Part shown: positions 1-6,776 of the stretch, one piece after another
Layout: the number at the start of each line of letters is the position of its first letter
How positions within the stretch are numbered: the first letter of the stretch is position 1
Source: an uncultured Oscillospiraceae bacterium
Lineage (GTDB): Bacteria > Bacillota > Clostridia > Oscillospirales > Oscillospiraceae
Assembly (NCBI GenBank): GCA_944387095.1
Contig: CALXDP010000009.1
Coordinates: 1-64,000, forward strand
Length of the DNA: 64,000 nt
Direction of reading: 5' to 3'
The notes under the pieces: model-generated
Told to the model about the DNA's origin: nothing
The model's database searches: none
The model's input: the letters and a program-made list of their open reading frames with translations, nothing else
Translations under genes and position numbers: made by a program

Positions 1-972
1 GTCCACCCGGTGGCCCTCCAGCAGCCAGGCCTTGACGATCTTCTTCTGGAACTTATAGGTGAACTCCTCCAGGTACTTGTCCATGTCGGGGTACTGCTCC
101 AGGTACTTCTCATGCCAGTGGTCAATCATGGCGTTCCACCGGGCCTCCCGGACGTTCTTATCATCGGTGTCCATGGCGGCCTTAGCCTCGTCCATGAAAT
201 TGGCCACGATGTCGTCAAACAGCTCCTGGTTAAAGTCGGCGTGTTCATACTCAAACTTGGGCTTGCCGATCTCCGCCACAATGCCGTTGATGAACTCCAC
301 CTGTTTGCGGATTTCCTCATGGGCCTTGACAATACCCTCATACATGATCTCATCGGGGATCTCCTTGGCCCCCGCCTCGATCATGACCACCTTCTCCCTG
401 GTGGCGGCCACGGTGACGTCCATCTGGGAGCGGTGCTTCTGCTCCTGGTTGGGGTTCATAATGATCTGGCCGTCCACATAACCCACCTCCATGCAGCCGA
501 TGGGTCCGTTCCAGGGAATATCGGAGTAGGACAGGCAGGCGGACACGCCGATCATGGCGGTGACCTCGGGGGAGCAGTCGTAGTCCACGCTCATCACCGT
601 GCAGGTGACCACCACGTCGTTGCGCAGGTCGGATGGAAACAGGGGACGGATAGGCCGGTCGATGAGGCGGCTGGCCAGCACGGCGGGCAGAGAGGGCTGG
701 CCCTCCCGGCGCATAAAAGAGCCGGGGATACGGCCCACGGCGTACAGTTTCTCCTCAAAATCCACACTCAGGGGGAAGAAATCAATGCCGTCCCGGGGGC
801 GGGGGGAGGCGGTGACGGCCACCAGCACGCTGGTCTCGCCATAGGTGACCATGGCGGAGGCGTTGGCCAGCTCCGCCAGCTTGCCCACCTCGATCTTCAG
901 CGGGCGGCCGGCCACCGTGGTCTCATATGCCTTATGATTTGGGAATTGCTTGTGCTTGATTATGGTTGACAT
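1..972 (-). CDS. pnp: Polynucleotide phosphorylase, 5' part (runs off window start)
   Basis: PNPase degrades RNA 3'-5' by phosphorolysis and acts in mRNA turnover in the cytoplasm. 324 residues from the start codon are visible and the frame is open to base 1, so the second RNase PH core and the KH/S1 domains lie outside. The visible part covers the first RNase PH domain (about residues 14-210; motifs YGETSVL, FFPLSVDFEEK, GRIPGSF, RLIDRPIRPLFP) and the beginning of the helical linker domain. The ATG at 972 has an AAAGGAG ribosome site about 10 bases upstream. It lies downstream of rpsO on the same strand, the classic rpsO-pnp pair. Confidence 0.97.
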   Translation of the reverse strand, partial: MSTIIKHKQFPNHKAYETTVAGRPLKIEVGKLAELANASAMVTYGETSVLVAVTASPRPRDGIDFFPLSVDFEEKLYAVGRIPGSFMRREGQPSLPAVLASRLIDRPIRPLFPSDLRNDVVVTCTVMSVDYDCSPEVTAMIGVSACLSYSDIPWNGPIGCMEVGYVDGQIIMNPNQEQKHRSQMDVTVAATREKVVMIEAGAKEIPDEIMYEGIVKAHEEIRKQVEFINGIVAEIGKPKFEYEHADFNQELFDDIVANFMDEAKAAMDTDDKNVREARWNAMIDHWHEKYLEQYPDMDKYLEEFTYKFQKKIVKAWLLEGHRVD

Positions 973-1340
973 GGGGTGACGCTCCTTTTCTATTGATTTT
1001 GTGGTGTCGCGCTTTGCCTGTTTACGCCGCCCGCTTTTCGTCCTTGCAAGGTCCCCTCGGCTTCGTTTTCGCCTGAGGCGAAAACGGCGCGACACTTCCT
1101 TGCTTGTCCTCTCCCCGTGAGACCCGATTTGCAGGGCGTTCACAGAGTAGGTTCTGGTCCATGCGGGCTGTTTAAAACGGCTCAGCGCTTCTTCCAGAGC
1201 GCACACCCCTTTAGCACTTGAACATAAGCCCCGCCGATTGGCAGGACCCATGTTCAACTGCTAAATAAGCGGCTGCTCCGGCGGGGTAGTCGCGAAGGAC
1301 CAGAGGGCGGCGTGAATCCACGGCGCCCTCTGGTCCAACC
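973..1340 (-). other. Structured rpsO-pnp intergenic leader
   Basis: 368 bases with no convincing gene. Read on the minus strand it forms the pnp leader and holds several inverted repeats: a 13-bp stem directly after rpsO (1297-1309 / 1324-1336), a 16-bp stem with one mismatch (1210-1225 / 1250-1265), a 10-bp stem with a 3-base loop (1064-1073 / 1077-1086), and an outer 9-bp closing stem (1004-1012 / 1087-1095). No good U-tract follows any of them. In enterobacteria the pnp leader hairpin is the target of RNase III/PNPase autoregulation; a comparable role here is inference only. Confidence 0.6.
1297..1336 (-). terminator. Hairpin immediately after rpsO
   Basis: A perfect 13-bp inverted repeat with an inner 4-bp CGTG/CACG extension lies 5 bases after the rpsO stop. 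There is no U-run on the minus strand, so it may be a processing or stability hairpin between rpsO and pnp and not a true intrinsic terminator. Confidence 0.55.
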
Positions 1341-1607
1341 TCACTTTCTGATTCCCAGCTTGGCAATGATGGCGCGGTAGCGCTCAATGTCCTTCTTGGC
1401 CAGGTAGTCCAGCATCTTGCGCCGCTTACCCACCATCTTCAGCAGGCCGCGGCGGCTGTGGTTGTCATGGATGTGGATCTTCAGGTGCTCGGTGAGCTCC
1501 TGAATGCGGGCGGTGAGAATGGCGATCTGCACCTCAGGAGAACCGGTGTCGGTCTCATGGGTGCGGTTGGCCTCGATAACGGCCGTCTTCTGTTCTTTCC
1601 GGATCAT
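1341..1607 (-). CDS. rpsO: 30S ribosomal protein S15
   Basis: S15 is a primary 16S rRNA-binding protein that nucleates the 30S platform. The 88-residue product matches the usual 88-89 length and carries the signature stretches [26 protein letters not shown] and [10 protein letters not shown] longer reading is possible upstream, but the ATG at 1607 is the family start and has a GAAAGGTGG ribosome site 7 bases upstream. It is preceded by a strong minus-strand promoter and followed by pnp. Confidence 0.98.
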   Translation of the reverse strand: MIRKEQKTAVIEANRTHETDTGSPEVQIAILTARIQELTEHLKIHIHDNHSRRGLLKMVGKRRKMLDYLAKKDIERYRAIIAKLGIRK

Positions 1608-1730
1608 GATAGTTCCACCTTTCTTCATTTCTCCCCGGCCGCTGAGTATCGGGCGGGTGGTCACCGCGAAAACGCGGCCCTTGTCCCGAAACTAAGCCGG
1701 CGGGTATGCGCCGAAATTTCACGCTCAAGC

Positions 1731-1759
1731 AGTATATCATAGTCCCTATCATTTGTAAA
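1731..1759 (-). promoter_or_regulatory. Sigma-A promoter of rpsO
   Basis: On the minus strand, TTTACA (1759-1754) and TATACT (1736-1731) are separated by exactly 17 bases. The predicted leader to the rpsO start is about 120 bases. Confidence 0.8.
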
Positions 1760-1770
1760 GGTAATTTTCC

Positions 1771-1820
1771 TGGAAAAGTTGTGGGGGGCGGATTTCTCCG
1801 TCCCCCACACAACTTTTCCA
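1771..1820. terminator. Inverted repeat between the 119-aa gene and rpsO
   Basis: Arms TGGAAAAGTTGTG (1771-1783) and CACAACTTTTCCA (1808-1820) pair, extended by G/C tracts around a short loop. It would end minus-strand transcription from the upstream SOS-type promoter before the rpsO promoter. The stem is long, but the following U-tract is poor. Confidence 0.6.
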
Positions 1821-1842
1821 GTTCCAATTTCCGCTTCTTCCC

Positions 1843-2202
1843 TTACGCCCCCAGCATGCGGATCATCAGCATGGCCATTGCCCCGATGATGGACAAGGTG
1901 GCCAGCAGCTCGCCCCCCAGCAGGACCTGATTTTTATGGTCCCTTCTCGGACGGGGCGCTCCCTTCCCATCGGGCTCCAGGGGCTCATCCTCCCAGGCGG
2001 GCCACGCCTGCTCCCGTTCTTCCGCCGCCTGGGCGGATCTCCACGCGGTCAAGTCAATCACTTTGCCGCTCCGCTCCGTCAGCGGCGCCTGTGCCGGACG
2101 GCGGGCATAGACCACCCGGCGCCCCGCGCCCACCGCCTGCTCCACACCGTCCCCGGACACAATGATCTCCCGGGCCGTCAGGGTATAATACGTCGTCTCC
2201 AT
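1843..2202 (-). CDS. Tail-anchored small membrane protein behind an SOS promoter (unknown function)
   Basis: I do not recognise the family. The 119-residue product begins METTYYTLTAREII, has a polar, charged, low-complexity middle, and ends in one hydrophobic helix (about residues 93-118, LLGGELLATLSII...), so it looks C-terminally tail-anchored. The ATG at 2202 is chosen over an upstream in-frame ATG because AGGAGG sits 10 bases before it. The transcript starts near 2386 from a TTGACA-17-TATAGT promoter overlapped by a LexA box, leaving a leader of about 180 bases. Small single-pass proteins under LexA in other bacteria (YneA, SidA) inhibit division; that analogy rests on context and topology, not sequence similarity. 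Confidence 0.7.
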   Translation of the reverse strand: METTYYTLTAREIIVSGDGVEQAVGAGRRVVYARRPAQAPLTERSGKVIDLTAWRSAQAAEEREQAWPAWEDEPLEPDGKGAPRPRRDHKNQVLLGGELLATLSIIGAMAMLMIRMLGA

Positions 2203-2217
2203 CTCTTTACGCCTCCT

Positions 2218-2333
2218 ATTTCTCACACAGAGGTGAACGCCAGCGCACTCTCCTTTTCTTCCGCATCTTCCGCAAAATCCATGCCTTCAGTTCCAGCCGC
2301 GCTTTTGCCGTCCTCCTTGCTGTGCCCAGCATA
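2218..2333 (-). CDS. Possible basic 38-residue leader ORF in the SOS transcript
   Basis: An ATG at 2333 opens a 38-codon frame (MLGTARRTAKAR... ending LCEK) inside the leader of the SOS-controlled gene; another 19-codon frame (MDFAEDAEEKE...) overlaps it at 2283-2224 and stops 21 bases before the 119-aa gene. Neither has a strong ribosome site. Either could be a leader peptide or chance. Low confidence. Confidence 0.15.
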
Positions 2334-2371
2334 GCAGATTAAAAGTCCAATAGAACGTACTTTTCTTTTCA

Positions 2372-2383
2372 GAACTTTTGTTC
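2372..2383. promoter_or_regulatory. LexA (SOS) box
   Basis: GAACTTTTGTTC matches the Gram-positive LexA core GAAC-N4-GTTC exactly; on the minus strand the flanked site reads CGAACAAAAGTTCT. It lies just downstream of the -10 of the minus-strand promoter, near the transcription start, where LexA would block initiation. Further GAAC/GTTC half-sites surround it (2390-2410). Confidence 0.75.
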
Positions 2384-2392
2384 GATATTCGA

Positions 2393-2421
2393 ACTATAAT
2401 ACATTTGTTCTATTTTGTCAA
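2393..2421 (-). promoter_or_regulatory. Sigma-A promoter overlapped by the LexA box
   Basis: TTGACA (2421-2416), a 17-base spacer, and TATAGT (2398-2393) on the minus strand. This drives the tail-anchored protein gene. Confidence 0.8.
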
Positions 2422-2450
2422 GGGTTCGCCTCTTTTTTTCTCTGTCCCAC

Positions 2451-2486
2451 AAAAAAAACCGGCCGCCGCATCATTGCGGCGGCCGG
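2451..2486 (-). terminator. Rho-independent terminator of the M23 peptidase gene
   Basis: A perfect 11-bp GC stem (2459-2469 / 2476-2486) with a 6-base loop, followed on the minus strand by eight U residues (2458-2451). It sits 17 bases after the peptidase stop. Confidence 0.95.
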
Positions 2487-2503
2487 TCCTTCCGGCACAG
2501 ATT

Positions 2504-4042
2504 TTACAGATAATTGAGGGGGTTGACCGAGGCACCGTTCACGCGGACCTCAAAGTGGCAGTGATATCCAGTGGCGCTGCCGGTCATACCTGCCCGGGCA
2601 ATGGCCTGTCCCTGATACACCTTGTCGCCAACGCTCACCAGCAGGGAGGAGTTGTGGGCGTAATAGGTTTTCATTCCATTGTCGTGGGTGATAATCACCA
2701 GCATACCATAGCTGCCCTGCCAGCCGGCGTAGGTTACGGTGCCGCCATCGGCCGCCTTGATCGTGGTGCCATAGGGGCAGGCAATGTCCAGACCCAGGTG
2801 GAAATCGTACCCGCCAAAGATATAGCGCCCGCCATAATAGGAGGTGATGCTCCCGCTCACCGGCCAGATGAAATAGCCCTTGGATGCGGTGACCGGCTTG
2901 GGGGTAGTGCCCTTATACATGTAGGTCGTGGTGGCCTCCTGAACCGTGGTGGTGGAAGTCACCGTGCGCTCCTGCTCTACCCCATTGAGATAGGTCACCT
3001 GGGCGCTGACCTCAGCCAGGCCGTCGCTTCCCTGTTCCTTTACAGAGGTGTTGCCCACGTAGAGGTCGGGGGTCTCGATGTACTCCACAGGGCTTTCAAT
3101 AACCTCTTCATAGGTCTCGTTTGCCACCGTGATCACAGACAGGTAGGGAACCGCCTGCTGAATGACCAATTCCTGCCCCACAAAGAGGGTGTTGGCCTCC
3201 ACATCGGGGTTCAGCTCCTTCAGCTGGGCAGGGGTCATATCCAGGGAGTAGGCAATGGCGTTGAAGGTGTCCCCTCTCTCGATGACGTATTTGGCCTCCT
3301 CCACCTCAAAGCTGGTGAGGGTGGACTTCAGGACCTCCAGGTCAAACTCCGTGTTGGCGGGAACCTGCATGGGATAGATCGCAATTTCCTCGGCAAACTC
3401 GTAGCTGACTGTGTTCTCCGTGAGATAGGGCTGGGCGATCTCGTCCAGCATCTCCTCCAGCGCTTCCTCCGAGAGGGCATACCCAATCTCGTAGCCGTCC
3501 ACAGAGATCGCATAGGCATCCACCAGGGCGCCCACATTGGCAAATAGGGTCTCGGCCACCGCATCGGTGTCGCTTACCTCGCCGGCAACGGTATAGGCGG
3601 GGGTCAGGGTGATCTCCGCGTCATAGTCGTACTCCTCACCCAGAATGTCGGCCACCCGGGTCTCCACATCGGAGACGATGGCGTCCAGCTCCGCCTCATT
3701 GGCGATCACGCCAACCTCTTCCCCATCGATGTTCAGAACGTAGGCCCTGGAATACATGCCGTTAAAGACGATGGCGCCAATGGCCACGGACAGCACCGTG
3801 ACATACAGCAGCGGGGAAACCGGGTGGCGGGCCACCGCCACCCTGGCTCTCTCAAAGCAGACCCGTGACTTACTCCAGCCAGCCGCCGCAACCAGCTTCG
3901 TTTTCTCCCACACGCGGGCCGCTTGCACCTGGGTTTTTCCCCACGCGCGAGCCGCCTGCACCCGGGTCTTATCCCACGCGGCAAGCAGCTTGCCGCGCAG
4001 CTGTTCTGCCTTGGTTTTCTGATCGTGCTGGGAATCGCTCAC
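2504..4042 (-). CDS. Membrane-anchored LysM-G5-M23 peptidoglycan endopeptidase
   Basis: Predicted cell-wall hydrolase cleaving peptide cross-links, anchored N-in/C-out. Of 512 residues, 1-74 are cytoplasmic and basic, with four repeats of about 12 residues around KTxVQAARxW; one transmembrane helix spans about 77-98; then an extracellular stalk, LysM (about 252-296), G5 (about 302-378) and a C-terminal M23 domain. Zinc and catalytic residues are present: H415-x3-D419, H463, and the HxH pair H494/H496. The ATG at 4042 has GGAGGG upstream. A WalR-type box lies 67-83 bases before the start, which suggests WalRK cell-wall control. It is a single gene ended by a strong terminator. Confidence 0.93.
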   Translation of the reverse strand: MSDSQHDQKTKAEQLRGKLLAAWDKTRVQAARAWGKTQVQAARVWEKTKLVAAAGWSKSRVCFERARVAVARHPVSPLLYVTVLSVAIGAIVFNGMYSRAYVLNIDGEEVGVIANEAELDAIVSDVETRVADILGEEYDYDAEITLTPAYTVAGEVSDTDAVAETLFANVGALVDAYAISVDGYEIGYALSEEALEEMLDEIAQPYLTENTVSYEFAEEIAIYPMQVPANTEFDLEVLKSTLTSFEVEEAKYVIERGDTFNAIAYSLDMTPAQLKELNPDVEANTLFVGQELVIQQAVPYLSVITVANETYEEVIESPVEYIETPDLYVGNTSVKEQGSDGLAEVSAQVTYLNGVEQERTVTSTTTVQEATTTYMYKGTTPKPVTASKGYFIWPVSGSITSYYGGRYIFGGYDFHLGLDIACPYGTTIKAADGGTVTYAGWQGSYGMLVIITHDNGMKTYYAHNSSLLVSVGDKVYQGQAIARAGMTGSATGYHCHFEVRVNGASVNPLNYL

Positions 4043-4108
4043 ATATGTCCCTCCTGACTGATCTGGTATTCTCCCGCTTCAGGGGGCAGTAACAAAACAA
4101 ATGCAAAG

Positions 4109-4125
4109 GTTACAAAATAGTTACA
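4109..4125 (-). promoter_or_regulatory. WalR-type direct repeat upstream of the M23 peptidase
   Basis: On the minus strand, TGTAAC-N5-TGTAAC matches the WalR (YycF) consensus TGTWAH-N5-TGTWAH in both halves. It lies 67 bases upstream of a cell-wall hydrolase gene, the typical WalR target class. No binding can be shown from sequence alone. Confidence 0.6.
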
Positions 4126-4314
4126 GCGTAATCCTACACCTATTTCGCCCTCCCGTCAACCCCCAATTCGCGCAAAAGATTTTCCCTTTTCCTCAGGGCC
4201 GGCGGAATATTTTGCGCTCTATCCCCCCATTTTCCGGTCAAGGGGCACACTTTCTTGAGTTTTCGGCACACCTCACAAAAATCCCACAAATTTTTAGCGG
4301 TTTTCCCCATCCCC

Positions 4315-4343
4315 TTGACAGCGCGCCCATTCCACGGTAAGAT
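4315..4343 (+). promoter_or_regulatory. Promoter of the thiT riboswitch transcript
   Basis: TTGACA (4315-4320), 17 bases, TAAGAT (4338-4343). Transcription would begin about 20 bases before the riboswitch. Confidence 0.8.
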
Positions 4344-4369
4344 AAGGGCGCCGTAACGCAATGGAATAT

Positions 4370-4466
4370 TCACAGGGGCGCTGGAAGGCATTTCCGGCTG
4401 AGATGCGGAGCGAAGGGCAGCTCCCGGTCCCTTGACCTGATCCGGATAATGCCGGCGTAGGAAGTG
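4370..4466 (+). promoter_or_regulatory. TPP (THI-element) riboswitch
   Basis: The conserved parts of the thiamine-pyrophosphate aptamer are present in order: ACAGGGGCGC (4372 on), GGCTGAGAT (4396-4404), CTTGACCTGATC (4431-4442), GGATAATGCCGGCGTAGG and GAAGTG (4443-4466). It precedes thiT, so TPP should reduce expression. Confidence 0.95.
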
Positions 4467-4504
4467 ATGTGTCCCTGGGGTGGGCCGGGGTCGTTTCTTT
4501 CATG

Positions 4505-4534
4505 TACCGCATTGCATCCGATTGCATTGCGGTA
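4505..4534 (+). terminator. Expression-platform hairpin of the TPP riboswitch (candidate)
   Basis: TACCGCA (4505-4511) pairs with TGCGGTA (4528-4534), extendable to 12 bp with one mismatch, followed by TCTTATTT. It lies between the aptamer and the thiT ribosome site (4543-4551), so it could terminate transcription when TPP is bound. Confidence 0.5.
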
Positions 4535-4559
4535 TCTTATTTGAAAGGAAGCGAAATCT

Positions 4560-5156
4560 GTGTCAAATGTCAAAGCATCCGTCTCCCTATCCCGCCGTTT
4601 GGCGGAAAGTGCCATTATGGTGGCCATCGGTACGGTTCTAAGTCTGTTCCCCTTTTCCGGCCCCTGGGCCCTGGGGGGCGGCATCACCGTGTGCAGCATG
4701 CTGCCCCTGGTGATCATTTCCCACCGCTATGGCTGCGGTTGGGGCACCTTTACTGCCTTTGTCTACTCTGTTCTCCAGCTCCTGCTGGGCCTGAACAACG
4801 TGCAGTATGCCACCTCGGTGGGCATGGCCATCGCCATCATCATGCTGGACTACATCGTGGCCTTCTCGGTGGTGGGGCTGAGCGCCATGTTCAACGGCGT
4901 GTGCAGAAACCGCCGGGTCTCCCTAGTGCTGGGCATCGTGGTGACCTTCCTGCTGCGCTTTGCCTGCCACTTCATCACCGGTGTTTGGATCTGGGAAGTG
5001 CTGTGGCCCAACGAGCTGGGCTGGGCCCCCGTCATCTGGTCCCTGGCCTATAACGGCAGCTACATGATCCCCGAGATTATTATTACTTCGCTGGCGGCTC
5101 TACTGCTCTACCGTCCCTTGGAACGCTACTTCCTGGGGAAGGATCTTCAAAAGTAA
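4560..5156 (+). CDS. thiT: Thiamine ECF transporter S component
   Basis: ThiT is the membrane-embedded thiamine-binding subunit of an energy-coupling-factor transporter; the ATPases and T component are shared and not encoded here. The 198-residue protein is almost wholly hydrophobic, with about six predicted helices, and carries the family features GGGITVCSMLPL and the tryptophan-rich W-x-W-E-x-x-W stretch in the C-terminal half. The start is GTG at 4560 with GAAAGGAAG 8 bases upstream. The TPP riboswitch in front supports the substrate. The HAD gene follows 13 bases later. Confidence 0.93.
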   Translation: MSNVKASVSLSRRLAESAIMVAIGTVLSLFPFSGPWALGGGITVCSMLPLVIISHRYGCGWGTFTAFVYSVLQLLLGLNNVQYATSVGMAIAIIMLDYIVAFSVVGLSAMFNGVCRNRRVSLVLGIVVTFLLRFACHFITGVWIWEVLWPNELGWAPVIWSLAYNGSYMIPEIIITSLAALLLYRPLERYFLGKDLQK

Positions 5157-5169
5157 GGACTGATTCCCT

Positions 5170-5982
5170 GTGGGAAAATTCGACGGCGTGCTGTTTTTCA
5201 GCGATTACGATGATACCTTATATAGTACCAGGCGCGCCGTCTCGCCGGAAAACCGGGCTGCTATCCGCTACTTCATCCAGAATGGCGGCCGCTTCTCCAT
5301 CGCCACCGGCCGGGCCCATCGCACCTTCACCCCCCAGATTGAGAAGGAGCATCTGGAGTTCAACGCCCCGGTGGTGCTGTCCAACGGGGCGGCCATCTAT
5401 GACTACCAGCGGGAAACCTATCTGGTTCGCACCTTTTTGTGCAACGAGACCTCCAGCCGCATCCAGCAGCTGTGCCGGGCTTTTCCCGACCTGGCCTTCG
5501 AGGCCTACCACGGGGAGGACCTGTACGTCCACAACCCCAACGTGGTCACCATGAAGCACCTGGAGCGGGTGAACGTCCCCTATACCAGCTGCCCCATTCC
5601 CCAGATGCCCACCCCCTGGAACAAGGTCATCATGGAGCAGGACGAGGCCTATCTCCAACGGGTACGGGATTACATCCTCAGCCGGTGGCCGGACGACTAC
5701 GAGGCCATCTTCTCCAACCGCTATCTGCTGGAGCTGACGGAAAAGGGCAGCGACAAGGGGCAGATGGTGGCCCGGGTGGCCGAACTGCTGGACATTTCCC
5801 CGGAAAAAATCTACTGCATCGGGGACAACCAGAACGACTTACCCATGCTGGCCCTGTCCGCCATCCCCTTCGCCCCGGCCAACTGTGCCCCCCAGGTGAA
5901 GGAGTGGGGCGCCCACCTCCTGTGCCATTGCGATGACCACGCCGTGGCCCAGGCCATCGCCCTGCTGGACTCCATCTATTGA
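5170..5982 (+). CDS. Cof-type HAD-IIB family phosphatase
   Basis: Cytosolic haloacid-dehalogenase phosphatase; members dephosphorylate sugar phosphates, nucleotides, FMN or thiamine-pathway phosphates, and the substrate cannot be read from sequence. 270 residues, usual for the family. Motif I DYDDTLY (about residues 12-18) gives the nucleophile Asp; motif II is ATGRA; the motif III lysine lies near EKGSDKG; motif IV is GDNQNDLPML. The start is GTG at 5170 with a modest TAAGGA site. It lies in the thiT transcript, so it may be under thiamine control, ended by a strong terminator. Confidence 0.9.
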   Translation: MGKFDGVLFFSDYDDTLYSTRRAVSPENRAAIRYFIQNGGRFSIATGRAHRTFTPQIEKEHLEFNAPVVLSNGAAIYDYQRETYLVRTFLCNETSSRIQQLCRAFPDLAFEAYHGEDLYVHNPNVVTMKHLERVNVPYTSCPIPQMPTPWNKVIMEQDEAYLQRVRDYILSRWPDDYEAIFSNRYLLELTEKGSDKGQMVARVAELLDISPEKIYCIGDNQNDLPMLALSAIPFAPANCAPQVKEWGAHLLCHCDDHAVAQAIALLDSIY

Positions 5983-5990
5983 GGAAACGA

Positions 5991-6040
5991 CAATCCCGCC
6001 GGGAACAGGCCCTCCCCTGCTCCCGGCGGGATTGGTTTTT
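5991..6040 (+). terminator. Terminator of the thiT-HAD operon
   Basis: A 14-bp perfect stem, CAATCCCGCCGGGA (5991-6004) with TCCCGGCGGGATTG (6021-6034), followed by G and TTTTT (6036-6040). It also separates this operon from the convergent HD gene. Confidence 0.92.
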
Positions 6041-6061
6041 ATCCGAACTGCCGCCGCCACG

Positions 6062-6652
6062 TCACTTGCCGCCCTCTCCTTCCAAGAAATAGGACGCCTC
6101 CATATCCGCCGTGGCCAGGGCAAAGGCCAGAGGGTACTGCTGAAGGGCCTGGCCCACCAGCCGGGCGTCCTCCGTGCCGGAAAAGCCCATGTGCCAGCGG
6201 ATGGCCATGGCCTCCTCCCGGCTCAGGCGCAGGAAGCCGGAGATGATGTACACCGACTTCTCTCCGTGGCCGTAGGGCAGTTTGTCCTCGTAGAAGAAGG
6301 CGGGCACCTTCTCCCATTTCCCGGTGGTCTCGTCCTTCACGTTCCGGGTGCCCGCCCGGTAGCAGCCGATCTTGCACAGGTCGTGGAGCAGGGCAACAAT
6401 GGCCGCCGACTCCATGTCGTAGAACAGCCCGTAGATCTCCCGCACCCGGGGCCGGGCCAGGTAGTCCTCCAGGCAGCGGAACACGTTGACGCTGTGCTGG
6501 CACAGCCCACCCGGGTAGGCCCCGTGATAGCGGGCGGAGGCGGGGGCGGTGAAGAAGTCGCTCTTGTTGGTCAGGTAGTCCAGCAGCTCCTCCGATCCCT
6601 CCCGGTGGATGTGGGTCTGATAGATGTCTAAAAATTCCTCTCGGGCTGTCAT
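6062..6652 (-). CDS. HD-domain hydrolase
   Basis: Probable metal-dependent phosphohydrolase of the HD superfamily. Of 196 residues, the metal-binding motif is QHSVNVF (about 57-63) and HDLCK (about 96-100), with a helical body. It is similar in plan to stand-alone HD proteins of Firmicutes; the substrate is unknown. A longer frame opens at 6853 (TTG), but the ATG at 6652 has AGGAGG 9 bases upstream and starts at the conserved part. A TATAAT-like -10 (6727-6722, minus) precedes it; a hairpin separates it from the permease gene. Confidence 0.8.
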   Translation of the reverse strand: MTAREEFLDIYQTHIHREGSEELLDYLTNKSDFFTAPASARYHGAYPGGLCQHSVNVFRCLEDYLARPRVREIYGLFYDMESAAIVALLHDLCKIGCYRAGTRNVKDETTGKWEKVPAFFYEDKLPYGHGEKSVYIISGFLRLSREEAMAIRWHMGFSGTEDARLVGQALQQYPLAFALATADMEASYFLEGEGGK

Positions 6653-6735
6653 GGGGAAGTCCTCCTTCTGCGCGCCTGCTCCGGCCCGCATCGCCGGGTC
6701 CGGGCAGAGCCTGTTTGCATCATTATACCAGCAAA

Positions 6736-6770
6736 GGGGCGTCCCGGAAAGAGTTTTTCCGGGACGCCCC
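6736..6770 (-). terminator. Hairpin after the ABC permease gene
   Basis: Perfect 15-bp stem (6736-6750 / 6756-6770) seven bases after the permease stop on the minus strand. Only TTT follows, so it is a moderate terminator candidate. Confidence 0.65.
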
Positions 6771-6776
6771 GCTGTT

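Larger units (their letters stand above)
4043..4559. other. Intergenic region: divergent control of M23 peptidase and thiT
   Basis: 517 bases without a gene. It holds the WalR-type box (minus), an AT-rich stretch at 4085-4140, the plus-strand thiT promoter (4315-4343), the TPP riboswitch (4370-4466) and its downstream hairpin (4505-4534). I see nothing further in 4145-4310. Confidence 0.8.
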
